A stretch of DNA of 64,000 nt. Origin: Saururus chinensis (Eukaryota; Streptophyta; Magnoliopsida; Piperales; Saururaceae). The stretch lies in contig CP141145.1 in assembly GCA_035235625.1 (NCBI GenBank), positions 43,380,668 to 43,444,667 on the forward strand, given 5' to 3'. Numbering within the stretch: position 1 is the stretch's first letter; every line of letters begins with the position of its first letter. A program made the translations under genes and the position numbers. A model generated the notes under the pieces. That model was not told the origin of the DNA, searched no databases, and saw only the letters and a program-made list of their open reading frames with translations. Below, piece by piece: positions 52,701 through 64,000 of the stretch.

Positions 52701-55600
52701 ACTGCCACTGTCATCATGTTCACATTCTTCTATATTGAGACCCAAATCTCATTTGTAATTGTCTTTGGCTCTTCTGTTGAGTTATTTTATTGCATTTTTA
52801 TATCTCTTCTTACAACAGGCTACATCTGTTTTGCATATCTTTCTGTTAATAGTTCACTATTTAGCACTCATCTTCCTTACCCTTGCGTCAATGTAGTAAT
52901 TTAGTATGACTAACTTTTCGCGCTCGCCTACCTGACCCTGTCAATATAGTAAATGAATATGGCCAAAGTATCTTGAGAATGTTTTTAAGTCATTCCATTT
53001 ACTCGATGGAGTAACTTCTATACTATCTATAATGCAGTCATATTTGTTGAAGACCATTTTTTAAAGCCTTTAGGTGATCTTATGGTCTTATCACCCATGC
53101 TAATTTGGCCTACGGAAACTTTTACCACCTTCAAGCCTTTGGGTCTTTGAGATAATTAATAGCATTGTTTTTACTTTTTTATTAGGTTGCTTTAAAATAC
53201 TTAAGCATTGCATGGGTGATGCTATGCTTCTTAGTATCTCTTTTTATGGTTATTTAATATCTGTTTAAGCTTGATATGCCTGTAACATGTGTACTTTGCT
53301 TGAGCCTTTTATAACAGCCTAAAATTGTTCAGGAACTTAGGGTACACAAATGCAAGTCAATTGCCCCCATATTTGCCAAAAGTCCATCGAGTTACTATAG
53401 AAATAATCACTTTTTAGTTCTGAATTTCATTTATTCGTTGACTGTTTTAGCACATAGGCAATTGAATAGTTGTTATGCCAACAATTCTTTACAGTGGCTC
53501 CACTCTCTCTCCCCCTCGTTGGAAATATTAAATTTGTTGGGTAAATTAAGCATGAAACAGTTTATACAAGTTTGTGTACTTTCCATATTTATAAATGTTA
53601 GGCCATCAGATAATTATATTATGTACTCCCACTGTCCTATATTAATAGCTCCATTTGGCAAAAAAGTTTGTTCCATATTAATAGCTCTATTTTGTTCAAT
53701 TTAGGTGGTTAGGTACATAAAAAAAAAAGGGTATCATAAGCTTATTTTCTCTTCTTTTAGATGTAGGTTTCACCATTCAATAAAAATCACTGGTTTTTCA
53801 AATGTAGCTATTAATATAGTACGGTGGGAGTATGTCACATTGCCAAATGAAGTGATGAAGAAAGAGATACTAAATATCTAATTGCAGTTGCCAAATTTTA
53901 TATGATGTAACTGATAAAGTTGCACTTTTTATCTAGAATGGACCTGCGCACAAGGAGGTGCACCGGTGATCCAGTCTTGATTCACAAGAAAGGTACCAAA
54001 GTTGTTGGGCTTCATTGCAATCCGCTACAGCCTGACCTGCTTCTTAGTTGTGGAAATGATCATTATGTGAGTGATTCTAGACTTACTGGTATGAATTTAA
54101 TTTGCATACGTTTTAGCGCTGATATCATTTGCCTAATGTAATTTGTGATTCAAATAAAAACAATTTATTAATTAGTCAATGATAACAAATCAAGCCAACA
54201 ATCAGTGTTTTTGTCTAATATTAATATATTTTTTATGCTCCATGTTCTTTTTTTATGCCTATATTCGAATAAAATTGTTCTGCGTCATTGCATATTCCAT
54301 ATATTTTTATGCTTCATATTCATATAAATTGTTCTGCATCACTGCATGTTTATTATAGAAGTTTGTCCCCGTGTTTCTGGCAGATACTAACAACTTACTC
54401 ATTCAGGGACGTATGTGGGATGTACGTAAATTGGAAAGTAGATCTGCCCTTAGCAATATGGCCCACAACCGTGTTGTTAATTCTGCATATTTCTCACCAC
54501 ATACTGGAAGCAAAATGTTGACCACTTCACAGGACAACCGTATCCGCATATGGGATTCCATTTTTGGTAATTTAGAAACACCTAGTAGGGAGATTGTGCA
54601 CAGTCATGATTTCAACCGGCATTTGACATGTTTCCGAGCAGAGTGGGATCCAAAGGTGCCCTCCGCCCCCCAACCCAATTTTTTTATTTGCAATTCTGAG
54701 GACATTACTTGTCTTTTTCCTGAACATTTTTAGTGTTATATAAACAGGACCACTCAGAGTCTCTTGCTGTTATTGGGCGATACATAAGTGAAAACTTCAA
54801 CGGAGTTGCCCTGCACCCGATTGATTTCATTGACATCAACACAGGGCGGCTTGTTGCTGAAGTGGTGGAACCAAACATTACAACAATTAGCCCTGTAAAC
54901 AAATTACATCCACGAGATGATGTTTTAGCAACTGGGAGCTCGAGGTATGTGGTGCTTTGTCATCATCCTTGTATGCCTTGCACTAGCTGTGGTGTTGCTG
55001 ACACGGCGGTTTTGGATGTTAACCCTTGTTATGCATAAAATAGCAATCAAGAATTTGCATTATGTCAATTGTTGAAGCTTTAGAGATTAATTTGTCTGAT
55101 CTAAATTAACTGTTGATGATGGCAATGGATATTACCGTGTCACAATGTACTTTTAGGTAAAATTTAGAAAATTATTGAAGTGTAGCGGTCAAATCTAGGT
55201 TACTATCAAAACAGCTGTTCTAGGTTATCATCTTATCTTTTAGATATTAGACACAGAAAGATATCACGGGGTTATCGAGTATTAGATTGTATTTGAAACA
55301 ATTGATACATGTTGGACTGAGAAGGTTTTATCTGTCTTTTAGCCTTGGCAGTTAAACTTGTTTATTTATAACGAGTTTTTAAACATTTCCAGGTCTGTTT
55401 ACGTATGGAGGCCTAAAGCAAGTTTGGAGCCTGAACAGATAGGAGAGGAAAGAAAATTTAAGGTATTTGTTTGTGGGAAGGATGGTAAGAAATCTGGTAA
55501 GAAGTTTGAGGATAGAAGTGATGATGAAGAATTTGATACTTATGGCTCCAAGGGGAAGAAGTCTTCCACCTCCAAGCCTTCTTCCAAGCGAAAACGGTGA
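46705..55600 (+). CDS. DDB2: DDB2 damaged-DNA-binding WD40 protein, 11 exons
   Basis: Exons: 46705-46953, 47035-47152, 48060-48187, 49893-50015, 50103-50191, 50267-50387, 51194-51285, 53937-54066, 54407-54655, 54748-54944 and 55393-55600. All GT/AG with continuous frame, giving 567 aa (Arabidopsis DDB2 about 557). DDB2 recognises UV photolesions in the nucleus and is the substrate receptor of CUL4-DDB1. The N-terminus is acidic/Ser-rich, then a CCHC zinc knuckle C116-x2-C119-x4-H124-x4-C129 ([14 protein letters not shown]). The WD40 propeller begins near [20 protein letters not shown]. The DDB1-docking WDxR is W354-D-V-R357 in blade sequence [23 protein letters not shown] and [17 protein letters not shown] are typical DDB2 blades. 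The tail is Lys/Ser-rich and ends SSKRKR, a likely nuclear signal. Introns carry MITEs and duplications; intron 7 is 2.65 kb. Confidence 0.94.
48390..48739. mobile_element. Stowaway-like MITE in DDB2 intron 3
   Basis: Left end ttccctctgtcccacaaaaa, right end reverse complement ctccttccttccataaaaaa, with TA on both sides (48388-48389, 48740-48741), as for Tc1/mariner-type Stowaway elements. 350 bp, non-coding. The terminal match is imperfect. Confidence 0.7.
49257..49685. repeat. 215-bp tandem duplication in DDB2 intron 3
   Basis: Units start at 49257 and 49472 with gattgcattagaaatgacga and end gagtttgatgtggaag. They differ by scattered substitutions and small indels. Short open readings ([18 protein letters not shown]) run through each but end quickly, and no protein family was recognised. 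Confidence 0.88.
51444..51952. mobile_element. Inverted-end element with tRNA-like segments, DDB2 intron 7
   Basis: Ends ttttaaaaccttgaccgg and, reverse complemented on the right, tttaaaaatccggccc. Arms are GC-rich with repeated gggtca/tgaccc and cgggtt motifs. Between them are two tRNA-like stretches on the minus strand: A-box tagcccagttgg with B-box agcttcgaatcc (about 51626-51682), and tagtgtaggtgg with gggtttgaatcc (about 51711-51769). Neither folds into an obvious intact tRNA. It could be a DNA-transposon MITE that carries SINE-type heads. Confidence 0.45.
52334..52693. mobile_element. Possible MITE in DDB2 intron 7
   Basis: Left end gcccatttggaaac and right end, reverse complemented, ggcccatttggtaacc, are imperfect inverted repeats about 360 bp apart. 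The GGGCCCATTTGG style is seen in several plant MITE families. No target duplication could be fixed. Confidence 0.4.
53626..53830. mobile_element. Stowaway MITE in DDB2 intron 7, 205 bp
   Basis: Ends CTCCCACTGTCCTATATTAA and (reverse complement of the right) CTCCCACCGTACTATATTAA match over about 25 bp, with TA target duplications at 53624-53625 and 53831-53832. Non-coding. The end sequence belongs to the same style as the element at 60448-60556. Confidence 0.88.
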
Positions 55601-58600
55601 GATGAGAGCTCCAGGTAAATGTTGGAAGCTGAGACGAGCTGAACTTGTTAGGGGCACTGGTATATGCTCGGTTGCTGCAATTTTGTTTTGAGCCTACTTA
55701 CTGGGCAGGTCTCTTCATCTGGGAGACTTTTTCTTTGCTTTTGCCTGAAGCATGCTCTAATTTTGGCAGGATGGACAGATTTTTATCTTATTTTACCGTG
55801 TACCATAATTTTTGTATATAAATATTAGAAGGTGAAGCAGTGATCAAGTAGCTTTTCATATGTATGTGGAGTGCATTTTGGATTTCTGGTTCAGTAAATT
55901 ATTGGCCATATAAAGCAATTTAGAATTTTATGGCGTGGCCACGAGTTCTTTTTTACCACTTATAGTTTCTGGGCGTTGCATTTTTTTAGTTATTAGACCA
56001 AACAACACTCGTGTAACATGCCCAACATTGATGCCTGGCCACCCCATCTGTTGTCCACCTTCATCCTGACTCCTGACCATGGATCACATTAGGTTCAGCC
56101 ATGAACCACTTCGTAACTCTTACGCTCGTTATTGACCTTCCTCTCCTCCTTGATTTCAATAGAAAATGGAAATTCAGAAGACGTTCAATCGTAGAAGAGC
56201 GGGCAACAGAAGCGGGAGAAGAGCTTGTACACGAAGATCGCAGACGACCGTGATCTCTATGGCGACCTCAGCTCTCTAAGTCCCCTACTTTTACATTATT
56301 CACTCCATCTCGTTCATCCAATTTCTTCCTTTGCCTTTTCCATTTTCCTGTCCTATTAATTTGTCCTTTGCTCTGATGCTTGGTTCTCGTCAATCTGAAT
56401 GCTCTAATTGCCAAGCTAGTGGCAAACTCTTCAAGTGAGACCGTTGGCGCTATCAATACCACTGTCTATGTTTGTTTAGAGAACAGTGTTAAATTAAAAG
56501 GCAACCCATTATGATTGTATTAATGTTTTGATTTTTTTTCAGTTACAAACGTATCTCTCTACATGGATTTTTCTGATAGATTGGACTTGAAGGATATAGA
56601 GCAAACAAATATATGTGTTTATGGCCCTCGTGGCAGATTGAACTTGAACTTGAACTTGTTGCCAGATTGAACTTGAAGACGAACTTGTGATAGATTTACA
56701 ATTTTTTTTTAAACCAAGCAAATATATAGGCTATCAAGTTGGATGTTTTTCAAAAATTCCTTTGCACATTTGGATATTTGTATTTTCTTATAAAATTTTA
56801 TAAGTTTTAAATCAATCAGAACTTTGAATGCAATAAATTTTTTGTGGTTGTAGGGTGAATATAGTATATAAATGAGGTTTGATAAGTTCCAAACCAAATA
56901 TTGGGACCTTTGTCAACATCTATATTTTTTATGTGGCTCCAAGGGTAAAACGTATTGGGGAACTTATTGCAATATCTTATTAGGTAATATAAGTATAATA
57001 TGAAGAAAATTTGATTTGACAAGTTATAAACTAATTAAAACCCTCGTCAACATCTATACCTTTTATGTGGCTCCAAGGTAAAATGTGTGGAAAATTTATT
57101 GCAATATTTCAAGTCTCTTAAGTTTTAAGTTAATTAAAAATTTCTTTGAAAGACCAATACAACTATAACATAGAAAAAATATCTGTCCCCCTTCTCACTT
57201 TAATAATAAAATAAATATAAATATAGATTTAGATTTAAAAAATGTGTTTATATGCATCATAATAAACCCCTCGGTATCTCATTTCTCAAGTACCTATTAA
57301 AAAAACTCTGAAATTACTCCTACATACCCCACAAAATCTGAATTTTATTCCTTTGCACTTTCTCTTTCCTTCTTCTCTGGCATGAGCACTAGCATTGACT
57401 GTTGGCAGGTAAAAAAAATAACACTAGCATTAACTATTGGCAGGTGAAAAAATATCATATTTGACCGCTCCCAACTAGGGCTCCCATAGATTGGTTGGCT
57501 AAATTGGGCATCTAAATAGGGCTCACAGCTCGTCTATTCTTGGGTGGAGCCGCAATTATTGTTGTTGTTAAAGTTGCTTATATTGTTTGAGTTGTCGTCA
57601 TTGGTGTTGTCACTACCTATGCCAAAGGTGGAAAAAAAGATACAATTATTTTAAGTTGAGGTAAAAGATAAAAGAAAGTAGGGTTTTATAGTAAAGAAAA
57701 AAAATTAATTTTTTTTTAGTAAAATAGGGTACTTAAAAAATTATTACGATGTATAAATACATTCTTAAAGAAAGAAATAGTTCCTACTAAGACCTAGTGG
57801 TCATTCATATTTTGTAATAGGTTCATAATAAAATTATATTATACATAATAATATAATTTTATTATTATCCACTTATGACTAGTAAAATGTAGACAACTAA
57901 TAAGTCTTATCGAAAGATTAAGTCATATATCTTCTCATTTATTGTAGCTTAGACCTTTTATGGTAAATATTGAAACATAAATTCTATTTTTTTATATATT
58001 TAGAGAAAAAATTACTTTATGATCGATTTTAGGGCTTTGAAAGGTCTCTAAGCTGACTTTTTAGTCACGATTGGTTTTATAAAAGAATTCATCTTAAATA
58101 TATAATAGTAAAATTATATTATTATATATAATATAATTTTATTATAAACTTATTAATAAATTAATTATATTATTTATTCTTATTTGAGAAGAACCCTAAA
58201 TAAAATTAGATGAAGAGAATTAGCAACGATGAAGGACCCACGGGTTGAGAGAACAACCGTGCAGTGCAGCAGCCAGCGGGTTCTTTTGCTTCTCGTACGA
58301 GCGGCCCGGTCCGGGCTGGCTTCTGTTGGGCCAGCTGGTTTCTAGAAGGACCACCACCATGACAAGTAAACTTTAGTAAAAGTAGGAGACCGAAAATGGA
58401 GAAAAGTTTGTTGTCATGTAAATTGCCTGTTGCCTGCTCACTGCTGCCTGCTCTCGCTCTCTCTCTATATTACGTAGCGTACTCCCCTCCTCCCTCCCCA
58501 CCTTGGGCTCTCTCTACCAAGGCCGCCATCTCTCTTACGGCTTCTTCCTCCCACTTTTCTCTCGAGCCCGTGAAAGATAACCGCGTGAGAGAGCCAGATC

Positions 58601-58613
58601 AGTCTCTTCCATC
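55601..58613. other. Intergenic region between DDB2 and the ABCG31-like gene
   Basis: The first ~350 bases are the presumed DDB2 3' UTR. 56625-56690 has repeats of gaacttgaacttg. A ~135-bp direct duplication occupies about 56878-57120 (both copies carry gtcaacatctata and ttttatgtggctccaagg). 57386-57450 repeats cactagcatt-actgttggcaggt. AT palindromes occur at 57825-57865 and 58104-58146. The final ~250 bases are GC-richer and include a C/T-rich leader (58440-58610), consistent with the transporter promoter. No gene was supported here. Confidence 0.5.
57825..57865. repeat. AT-rich perfect palindrome (18-bp arms)
   Basis: ataataaaattatattat and its exact reverse complement ataatataattttattat are separated by 5 bases. 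A near-copy occurs at 58104-58146. The pair may be the ends of one AT-rich foldback element of about 320 bp. Confidence 0.7.
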
Positions 58614-61600
58614 ATGGCCACGGCCTTTGGTAGGAGCGACGAGATTGATTCAGATAGCCAGAGCAACCAATTCCGGAGGCCATCCAATGCGTCGGTGGAG
58701 GAGGACGAGGAAGAGCTCCGGTGGGCCGCCATTGAGAGGCTTCCCTCCCAGAAGAGGGCTAACTTCGCCATCCTCAGGAGGACCGCCTCAAGGAACGACG
58801 GCCGACATGCCGTTACTGAGACCATTGACGTCCGCGGGCTCGACCGCACCGGCCGGGAGCTCCTCGTCGAGCAGGCCCTAGCCACCACCGAGCAGGACAA
58901 CTACAATCTCCTGAAGGGCATCAAACAGAGATTTGCTAGGTAATGAATCAGATATCCCGCGGAAAGCTAGCAAATCAAATATGCCATTAATCAAACGGGA
59001 CACATCTTCTTGCTTTTTCTTTGTTTGTTTACTATCTAAATCGGTTTTTGATTTCCTTCTCGTTAATACTTTTTCATACTAATCATTAATACTGTCGGCC
59101 AGCATTAGGATTATATGCAAATTTTGGTTATAATAAATATATACTCCATATGCTAAGGTTTGGTGGTTTACATCTTCAGCGTGGGATTGTCTCTTCCAAA
59201 AGTGGAAGTGAGATTTGAGGACCTGAAGGTGACAGCCGACGTGCATACGGGCAAGAGAGCACTCCCCACTCTCACCAATTACGTCCGTGATACTTTAGAG
59301 GTACGTAGGAGCGTGTGTTTGTGGTCAAGCTGTTCATTGAATTTATCTGCCGGCGGCTTCTTCAAATCCATCCGGGTCCCGAAAGCTGGCCATCAGTGTA
59401 TCATGATTTCCGTGAAATTTGCACAGAAGACCAGTGAAAACCCTTCTTTCCTCGTGTCTATTGCAGTTGAGCGCATTAATAATAAGTGATTCTTTTCTAA
59501 TCACCTGCAGGGGCTGCTTACGAGTTTGAGAATATGTCGTCCCAAGAAGCATTCGCTGACCATTCTCGATAGAGTTAGTGGTTGTGTCAAACCAGGAAGG
59601 TACGTAGCACACGGACTATGCTAAGAGGTATTTTCAGATATGAACATAATTCCAGAATCCTATTTGATCAACTAAAAAAATCCTATTGAATCAGGATACT
59701 ATCTGATGGACAAAAACAAGACTCAGGTCACATGTTAGGCTGATACTAATCTATATTTAACCTTGTATTTATTTTACCGAGTTTCTATGAATGAGGCTGT
59801 TATAGATAATTCACCACAATGATGTTTACCATCGAATCGAATCATTTCCATAAAAGTTAAAGTTGAGCTGTACTGCATTAAATTCATGTAACGGATCTCA
59901 TTTATAATTTCTAATATAACCGAAATCTCGACTAGATTGGTTTTCGAGGTTTAAGAGAGTACGCAATTGTTTTGATAAGGCTACACCTGCGTGGCTTGTG
60001 AATCCATTTAGAAGCGTACAACGCGTGTCTGCGAGCACGTAATCCATGCCAAAAGCCACTTGCTAGCTTGAGCGACTTTGCCTTCTCCCATGGTTTTTTT
60101 TAGCCTTTTACTTGTAGGTAACTATCCCCAACACAAAACTAATGTCGTACAAGAGTTTTAGCTTACCAGTGTTGGAACGTTTAGAGGAGCCGGGAGTCCA
60201 AATGGCTCATCTGGTCAGATATTAATGAGAAATTAAACGAACAAAAATTATAGTCCAGGTGCATCTGGATTAATGGCAGCCGCAGAATGATTTTTTTGGA
60301 GATGGTCGGGCCGCTTCTTTGCTTGCCCGAGGGCTTACACCTTCCTGCACGAAATTGAAGCTAAACTTATTTTTAAAAAAACTAAAATGAAAATTAACAA
60401 AATCAAAGATAGATATTGTATCATGTATCTCATGTTAAACAAAAGTACTTCCTTTGTCCTACGTTAATACTTCCATTTAGTTTTTTGAAATAAAATAAAA
60501 TTAGTTTATTTTGAAAAACCAAATTAAATGGAACTATTAATATAGGATAGAGGGAATATATTACACAAATTTTTTTAGGTACGTATAGTTAGCACTTAGC
60601 AGATCTTATTTTAAAAAGCATACAGCGGCATTATAGGACTTTGTTTCTGCTGCAGAATGACACTACTTTTGGGTCCTCCGGGTTCTGGAAAATCGACCCT
60701 CCTTTTAGCTCTGGCCGGGAAATTGGATAGTAGTTTGAAGGTATGTTGCTCTTTCTCTTCATTTCTCCCCCCTTTGGTTACTTTGAGGAGAACTCCGTCC
60801 TTATATACTCATCTCCAATTTAAATCTTAGAAAAAATAAAATTCACTTATAACAAACGTCTTAAGATTAAAACTTTGCACGTTTTTACGTAAACAAAGCG
60901 CTAACTGTTGAATAGAACCACACTGCTGCTTTCTTATGTATGTCCGGCGGCAACAAATTTTCTCATGTTAATTGTTTGCAGAAAAGTGGAGATATTTCCT
61001 ATAACGGCTTCGCACTAGATTCGTTTAATGTACAAATGAGTTCAGCATATGTCAGTCAGACAGACAATCACATTGCCGAGCTTACTGTCCGGGAAACTTT
61101 TGATTATGCTGCTAGATTTCAAGGCGCAAGTGATAGTTTTGCAGGTTTGGTTATGAAAATATAGTATCACTCGGATTACTTGATCTTTGACAATTTTTCC
61201 ATGTAGGAGTAATAATTTTGCTTCACTGATGAGGAGTGACTAATTCGAATTTATGTATGTACTTTTAGTGTATTTACAAGACCTAGCAAAATTGGAGAAG
61301 GAAAAGAATCTCCGACCGAGTCCAGTAATTGATGCATTCATGAAGGTTATCATCTCAACTGTCCTCACGCGTACCTATATTCAGTTTTCTTCTTTTTTAT
61401 GGTTTTTTATCTAAATGCATATATTAAGCTATTATCCTTTTGCTCACATTTAATGTTTCGCTAAACAGGCATCTTCAGTGGAAGGCAGGAAACACAATCT
61501 TATTACTGATTACGTTTTAAGAGTACTTGGCCTTCATGTATGCTCGGACACCATCGTTGGCAATGAGATGGTCCGAGGCATATCAGGCGGTCAGAAAAAG

Positions 61601-64000
61601 CGAGTGACAACAGGTTATGCAATTTCCTTCTATATGCCAGTAATATGTTGTGCTTTTTGTCTCTCTTTGTCCCAAACACGTGGGAGTATCAGGCACTCTC
61701 TCTCTCTCTCACACACACACACATGCATGTTGATGTTTATACATTCATATAGAAAGACTAATTACCGAACAAATCTTTGGGGTCTCTGGAAACTTAGGGG
61801 AGATGATAGTTGGTCCAAGGAAAACACTCTTTATGGATGAAATATCCACGGGACTTGACAGCTCTACAACATTCCAGATTGTCAAATGTATCGGCAATTT
61901 TGTTCACGAAATGGAGGCTACTGTTCTCATGTCTCTCTTGCAGCCACCACCTGAGACGTTTAACCTATTTGATGATATCATTGTGTTATCCGAAGGACAT
62001 ATCATTTATCAAGGCCCAAAGGAGTTTGTAGTGGAGTTCTTCGAATCAATTGGCTTCTCCTTACCTCCACGGAAGGGGATCGCAGATTTCCTTCAAGAGG
62101 TAACTATTTCACCTTATCTTTAATAATAACTAATTATGACTCTTGTCCCACCGTACTTATTTCCTATACGGTATATATTTAGGTCACATCTAAAAAAGAT
62201 CAAGAACAATACTGGTATGATCGTTCAAGACAGTATGTTTTCATGAGTGCTTCAGAAATTGCCGAGGCATTCAGGAGATCGGAATACGGGAAGTCCATAA
62301 GTGCAAGCATCTCTGTTTCCTTGGACAAAAAAACTAGTCACCCTTTCGCTCTCGCCAGAAAAAAGTATGCTACTTCGAAGTGGGTTCTTCTTAGGACTTG
62401 CTTTTCACGAGAGCTCCTTCTACTCAGTCGGTACCGCGGCCTGTACATATTCAGAACATGCCAAGTGCGAATTCAGAATGCAACTTTCATTTTTATCTTT
62501 GGTTTGTACAACTATTGAACTTAAGTCGCTCAAGTTTCTTCTGTTGTCTATTTGTAGGTTGCAGTAGTAGGGTTCGTGACGTGCACCATATTTTTACCCA
62601 TAAGAAAGCATACAATGAATGAGGTTACTGGCAACCTATATATGTCTTGCCTGTTCTTTGGATTGGTGCATATGATGTTTAATGGCTTCTCTGAGCTGCC
62701 AATTTTGATAAGTCGACTCCCAGTCTTCTACAAGCATAGGGATAACTCCTTCCATCCGGCGTGGGCTTATTGCATTCCCAGTTGGTTTTTGCGTTTGCCA
62801 TACTCAATCATTGAAGCCGTCGTTTGGTCATGTGTTGTATACTATACAGTTGGATTTGCTCCTAGTGCCGGAAGGTAACTGTGTTATGCAACTCATGGCT
62901 CTTCTTATGTGCGTTGCGTTTCATGTATTCATGCATTGTATATAATATACTTCACCAATTTGATCCTCGATATTGTAGATTTTTCTCCTTCATGTTGCTA
63001 CTGTTCGCTGTGCACCAAATGGCACTGGGTCTGTTTCGGATGTTAGCCTCCCTAGCGCGAGATATGGTCACTGCCAACACATTTGCTGCTGCTTCCCTCC
63101 TTGTTATGTTCTTATTAGGAGGATTCATTCTACCAAAAGGTTGGTTTTCTAGCTAGGTTTGCCATTGTAGTGGTTGTATGAATGAAGTTAGCATGTATGG
63201 TCCCTCAATGCTAATCAACAGACAACTCATAGAAGTCTCTAGCCAAAGTAGTATTTCTTTTTAGGAAATTATTTATCCTTGTGACTCCATTTCTCCAGAT
63301 ATGGTCAAGCCATGGTGGATATGGGCTTTCTACATATCACCTTTACTTTATGGACAGCGTGCGATTTCAGTAAACGAATTTACTGCACCACGATGGACGA
63401 TGGTGTGTATATCATTTTGTATACTCATATTTAATGTTCTTAGGGTTCTAGATTTGATCATAAGGCAATCAGCATATCTTACAATCGAAGTGTACATTTA
63501 AAAGTAGAAAACCTTATTTATAGCAAAAACAAAGTAGATAATCTTACGTTAATATTATTTATCTCCACAGGAATCTGCTTATGGCAATGGATCAGTGGGA
63601 CAAAATGTCCTCCATGAACGTGCTCTGCCCACCAATAAAAACTGGTACTGGATTGGACTTGGTGTTTTACTGGCCTACAGCGTATTTTTCAACGTTCTAA
63701 TGATGCTTGCGATGACCTATCTTAAACGTAAGTTAATGGAAAAATAATAGTACAGAAGAATGGCTTCGTTATTCAATAGTTTTTTGAGCTATAATCTGTT
63801 TAAATCCAACAACATCACTTACCTTGATGCAGCTCTTAGAAAGGCTCAAGCCTTAAAAAGTAATGACGGTACGGAAGATAGTGCTCAAGGAAAATCTACT
63901 TATGCTGGTTAGGTTTTTTCCACCTTTCTTGTTCCACTTCTTTGTTCTGATTGGCAAATGTCAAGTAAGGTAAGCTTAATATGCTTCTCATAAGGAACAT
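58614..64000 (+). CDS. ABCG31: ABCG31-type full-size (PDR) ABC transporter, 5' 14 exons, cut by window end
   Basis: Exons: 58614-58939, 59180-59300, 59511-59599, 60656-60740, 60982-61144, 61269-61345, 61469-61613, 61798-62099, 62183-62464, 62558-62874, 62979-63139, 63299-63402, 63571-63727 and 63833-63907. Frames join, giving 801 residues of an expected ~1,400. PDR proteins have two (NBD-TMD) halves at the plasma membrane. The first half is here: Walker [10 protein letters not shown] (185-193), signature ISGGQ (325-329), Walker B TLFMDE (345-350), then [14 protein letters not shown] and the first transmembrane domain ([59 protein letters not shown]). [24 protein letters not shown] and the block [17 protein letters not shown] best match ABCG31/PDR3 as I recall it. 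ABCG31 is linked to ABA export and cuticle formation in Arabidopsis. The second half lies beyond the window. Confidence 0.93.
60448..60556. mobile_element. Stowaway-like MITE in ABCG31 intron 3, 109 bp
   Basis: Left cttcctttgtcctacgttaa and right (reverse complement) ttccctctatcctatattaa are inverted repeats continuing into tagt-tccattta, flanked by TA (60446-60447, 60557-60558). Very short internal region. Confidence 0.82.

Noticed and set aside
56166-56280. Possible gene fragment downstream of DDB2 (reading EKSLYTKIADDRDLYGDLSS)
   Set aside because: The stretch is short, interrupted just upstream in the same frame, and could not be tied to a family or to exon borders.

Overview
This is a gene-sparse, repeat-rich plant nuclear window. 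Intron-bearing genes for brassinosteroid synthesis, a plant-type DDB2, an ABCG31-class full-size ABC transporter and a CP29 relic place it in a land plant, almost certainly a non-grass flowering plant; the species cannot be named from sequence alone. I found no bacterial genes, no CRISPR array and no rRNA or intact tRNA gene.

Layout. 15-2717 (+): complete Yippee-like zinc-binding protein gene, 5 exons. 3553-3970: truncated LHCB4 (CP29) pseudogene. 4091-9140: repeats, comprising a solo-LTR-like element, a long inverted-repeat element, a Ty1/copia pol fossil, a ~50-60 bp tandem array and TA/GA microsatellites. 11046-12455 (+): intronless AMT1-type ammonium transporter. 12502-19051: tandem repeats, a solo LTR with a MULE-like MITE nested in it, and a possible CACTA element. 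20236-23675 (-): complete 8-exon CYP90A (CPD) brassinosteroid P450. 24833-39260: a repeat block of several LTR-type fossils, one carrying a nested LTR and a hAT-like MITE, plus a hairpin MITE with a 9-bp target duplication. 39260-43257: repeat-derived DNA with a diverged duplicated pair. 43258-45113 (-): complete 5-exon AIRP2-type RING E3 ligase. 46705-55600 (+): complete 11-exon DDB2 with several MITEs and tandem duplications in its introns. 58614-end (+): first 14 exons of an ABCG31-type PDR transporter, running off the window.

How the genes relate. They do not form a pathway cluster. CPD acts in brassinosteroid synthesis, AMT1 in ammonium uptake, DDB2 in UV-damage recognition with CUL4-DDB1, AIRP2 in ABA signalling as a ubiquitin ligase, and ABCG31 in lipid or ABA-related export. 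AIRP2 and DDB2 are head to head about 1.6 kb apart. The most informative structure is the history written in nested insertions with readable target-site duplications: several LTRs stand alone, with no complete LTR retrotransposon seen. I did not find convincing evidence of a new molecular system. Exon boundaries were read by eye from GT/AG sites, reading-frame continuity and family similarity recalled from memory, so individual junctions could be off by a few bases.
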